A stretch of DNA of 35,168 nucleotides. Origin: Desulfobacca sp. 4484_104. GTDB taxonomy: Bacteria; Desulfobacterota; Desulfobaccia; Desulfobaccales; Desulfobaccaceae. Below, one piece after another: positions 35,159 through 35,168 of this stretch. Location of the stretch: the NCBI GenBank assembly GCA_002049795.1, contig MUKC01000036.1:1-35168 (forward strand). The letters are read 5' to 3'. Below the pieces are notes generated by a model. It was given only the letters and a program-made list of their open reading frames with translations, did no database searches and was not told the origin of the DNA. Within the stretch, counting starts at the first letter, position 1, and each line of letters begins with the position of its first letter. Both the position numbers and the translations under genes were made by a program.

Positions 35159-35168
35159 GGTAGTTAAA

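Noticed and set aside
1-35168. CRISPR arrays, insertion sequences, tRNA or rRNA genes
   Set aside because: No regularly spaced repeats, transposase-like frames, T-loop consensus or rRNA stretches were seen on either strand.

Overview
The window looks like chromosomal DNA from an anaerobic bacterium, most likely a Desulfobacterota relative (Desulfobacca-like). This is an inference from gene content only: a cytoplasmic group 3b-type [NiFe] hydrogenase with its Hyp factors, and a corrinoid methyltransferase island that passes methyl groups to tetrahydrofolate. No rRNA or tRNA was seen that could fix the taxonomy.

Layout. (1) 1-4.5 kb: the tail of an unidentified gene enters from the left edge, followed by the reverse-strand translation operon thrS-infC-rpmI-rplT-pheS. 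infC appears to start at a rare AUC codon, and pheT does not follow pheS. (2) 4.5-5.9 kb: largely non-coding, with one possible small ORF and one clear rho-independent terminator. (3) 5.9-12.5 kb: a divergent dnaA, phoU (opposite strand), a nucleoside phosphorylase, a C-terminally truncated ketopantoate reductase, an ABC exporter whose ATPase is frameshifted, and murI. (4) 12.6-23.2 kb: a reverse-strand hydrogenase block, in transcription order hydB, a cNMP-binding-domain gene, hydG, hydD, hydA, a maturation protease, hypA, hypF, hypC, hypD, hypE and a truncated tlyA. The small subunit HydD lacks its N-terminal cluster-binding part, HydB lacks its N-terminus, HypA lacks its zinc domain and hypB is absent. 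(5) 23.2-24.7 kb: 1.5 kb of AT-rich sequence without recognisable genes. (6) 24.7-32.9 kb: a forward-strand island with a stand-alone B12-reactivation domain, an MttB-family methyltransferase, a methyl-THF methyltransferase, a second and divergent MttB-family protein, a corrinoid protein, a large SAM methyltransferase and an asparagine-synthetase-like protein whose glutaminase site is lost. (7) 33-35.2 kb: wecB, a gene remnant, a copy of a dispersed double-hairpin repeat, and a SAM methyltransferase containing a (CT)9 tract.

How the genes may work together. The island reads as a one-carbon funnel: an MttB-type enzyme demethylates a quaternary amine, the corrinoid protein carries the methyl group, and the MtgA-like enzyme passes it to THF. 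The stand-alone activation domain would rescue oxidised corrinoid using SAM. The SAM methyltransferase and AsnB-like pair at the end are not standard parts of such systems and are the best candidates for something undescribed. The group 3b hydrogenase would balance NADP(H) and H2, but as read here it is structurally damaged.

Several genes carry truncations or small deletions (panE-like, ABC ATPase, tlyA, hydD, hydB, perhaps hypA). This is either genuine gene decay or a recurrent assembly problem, and it should be settled before building on any one of them.
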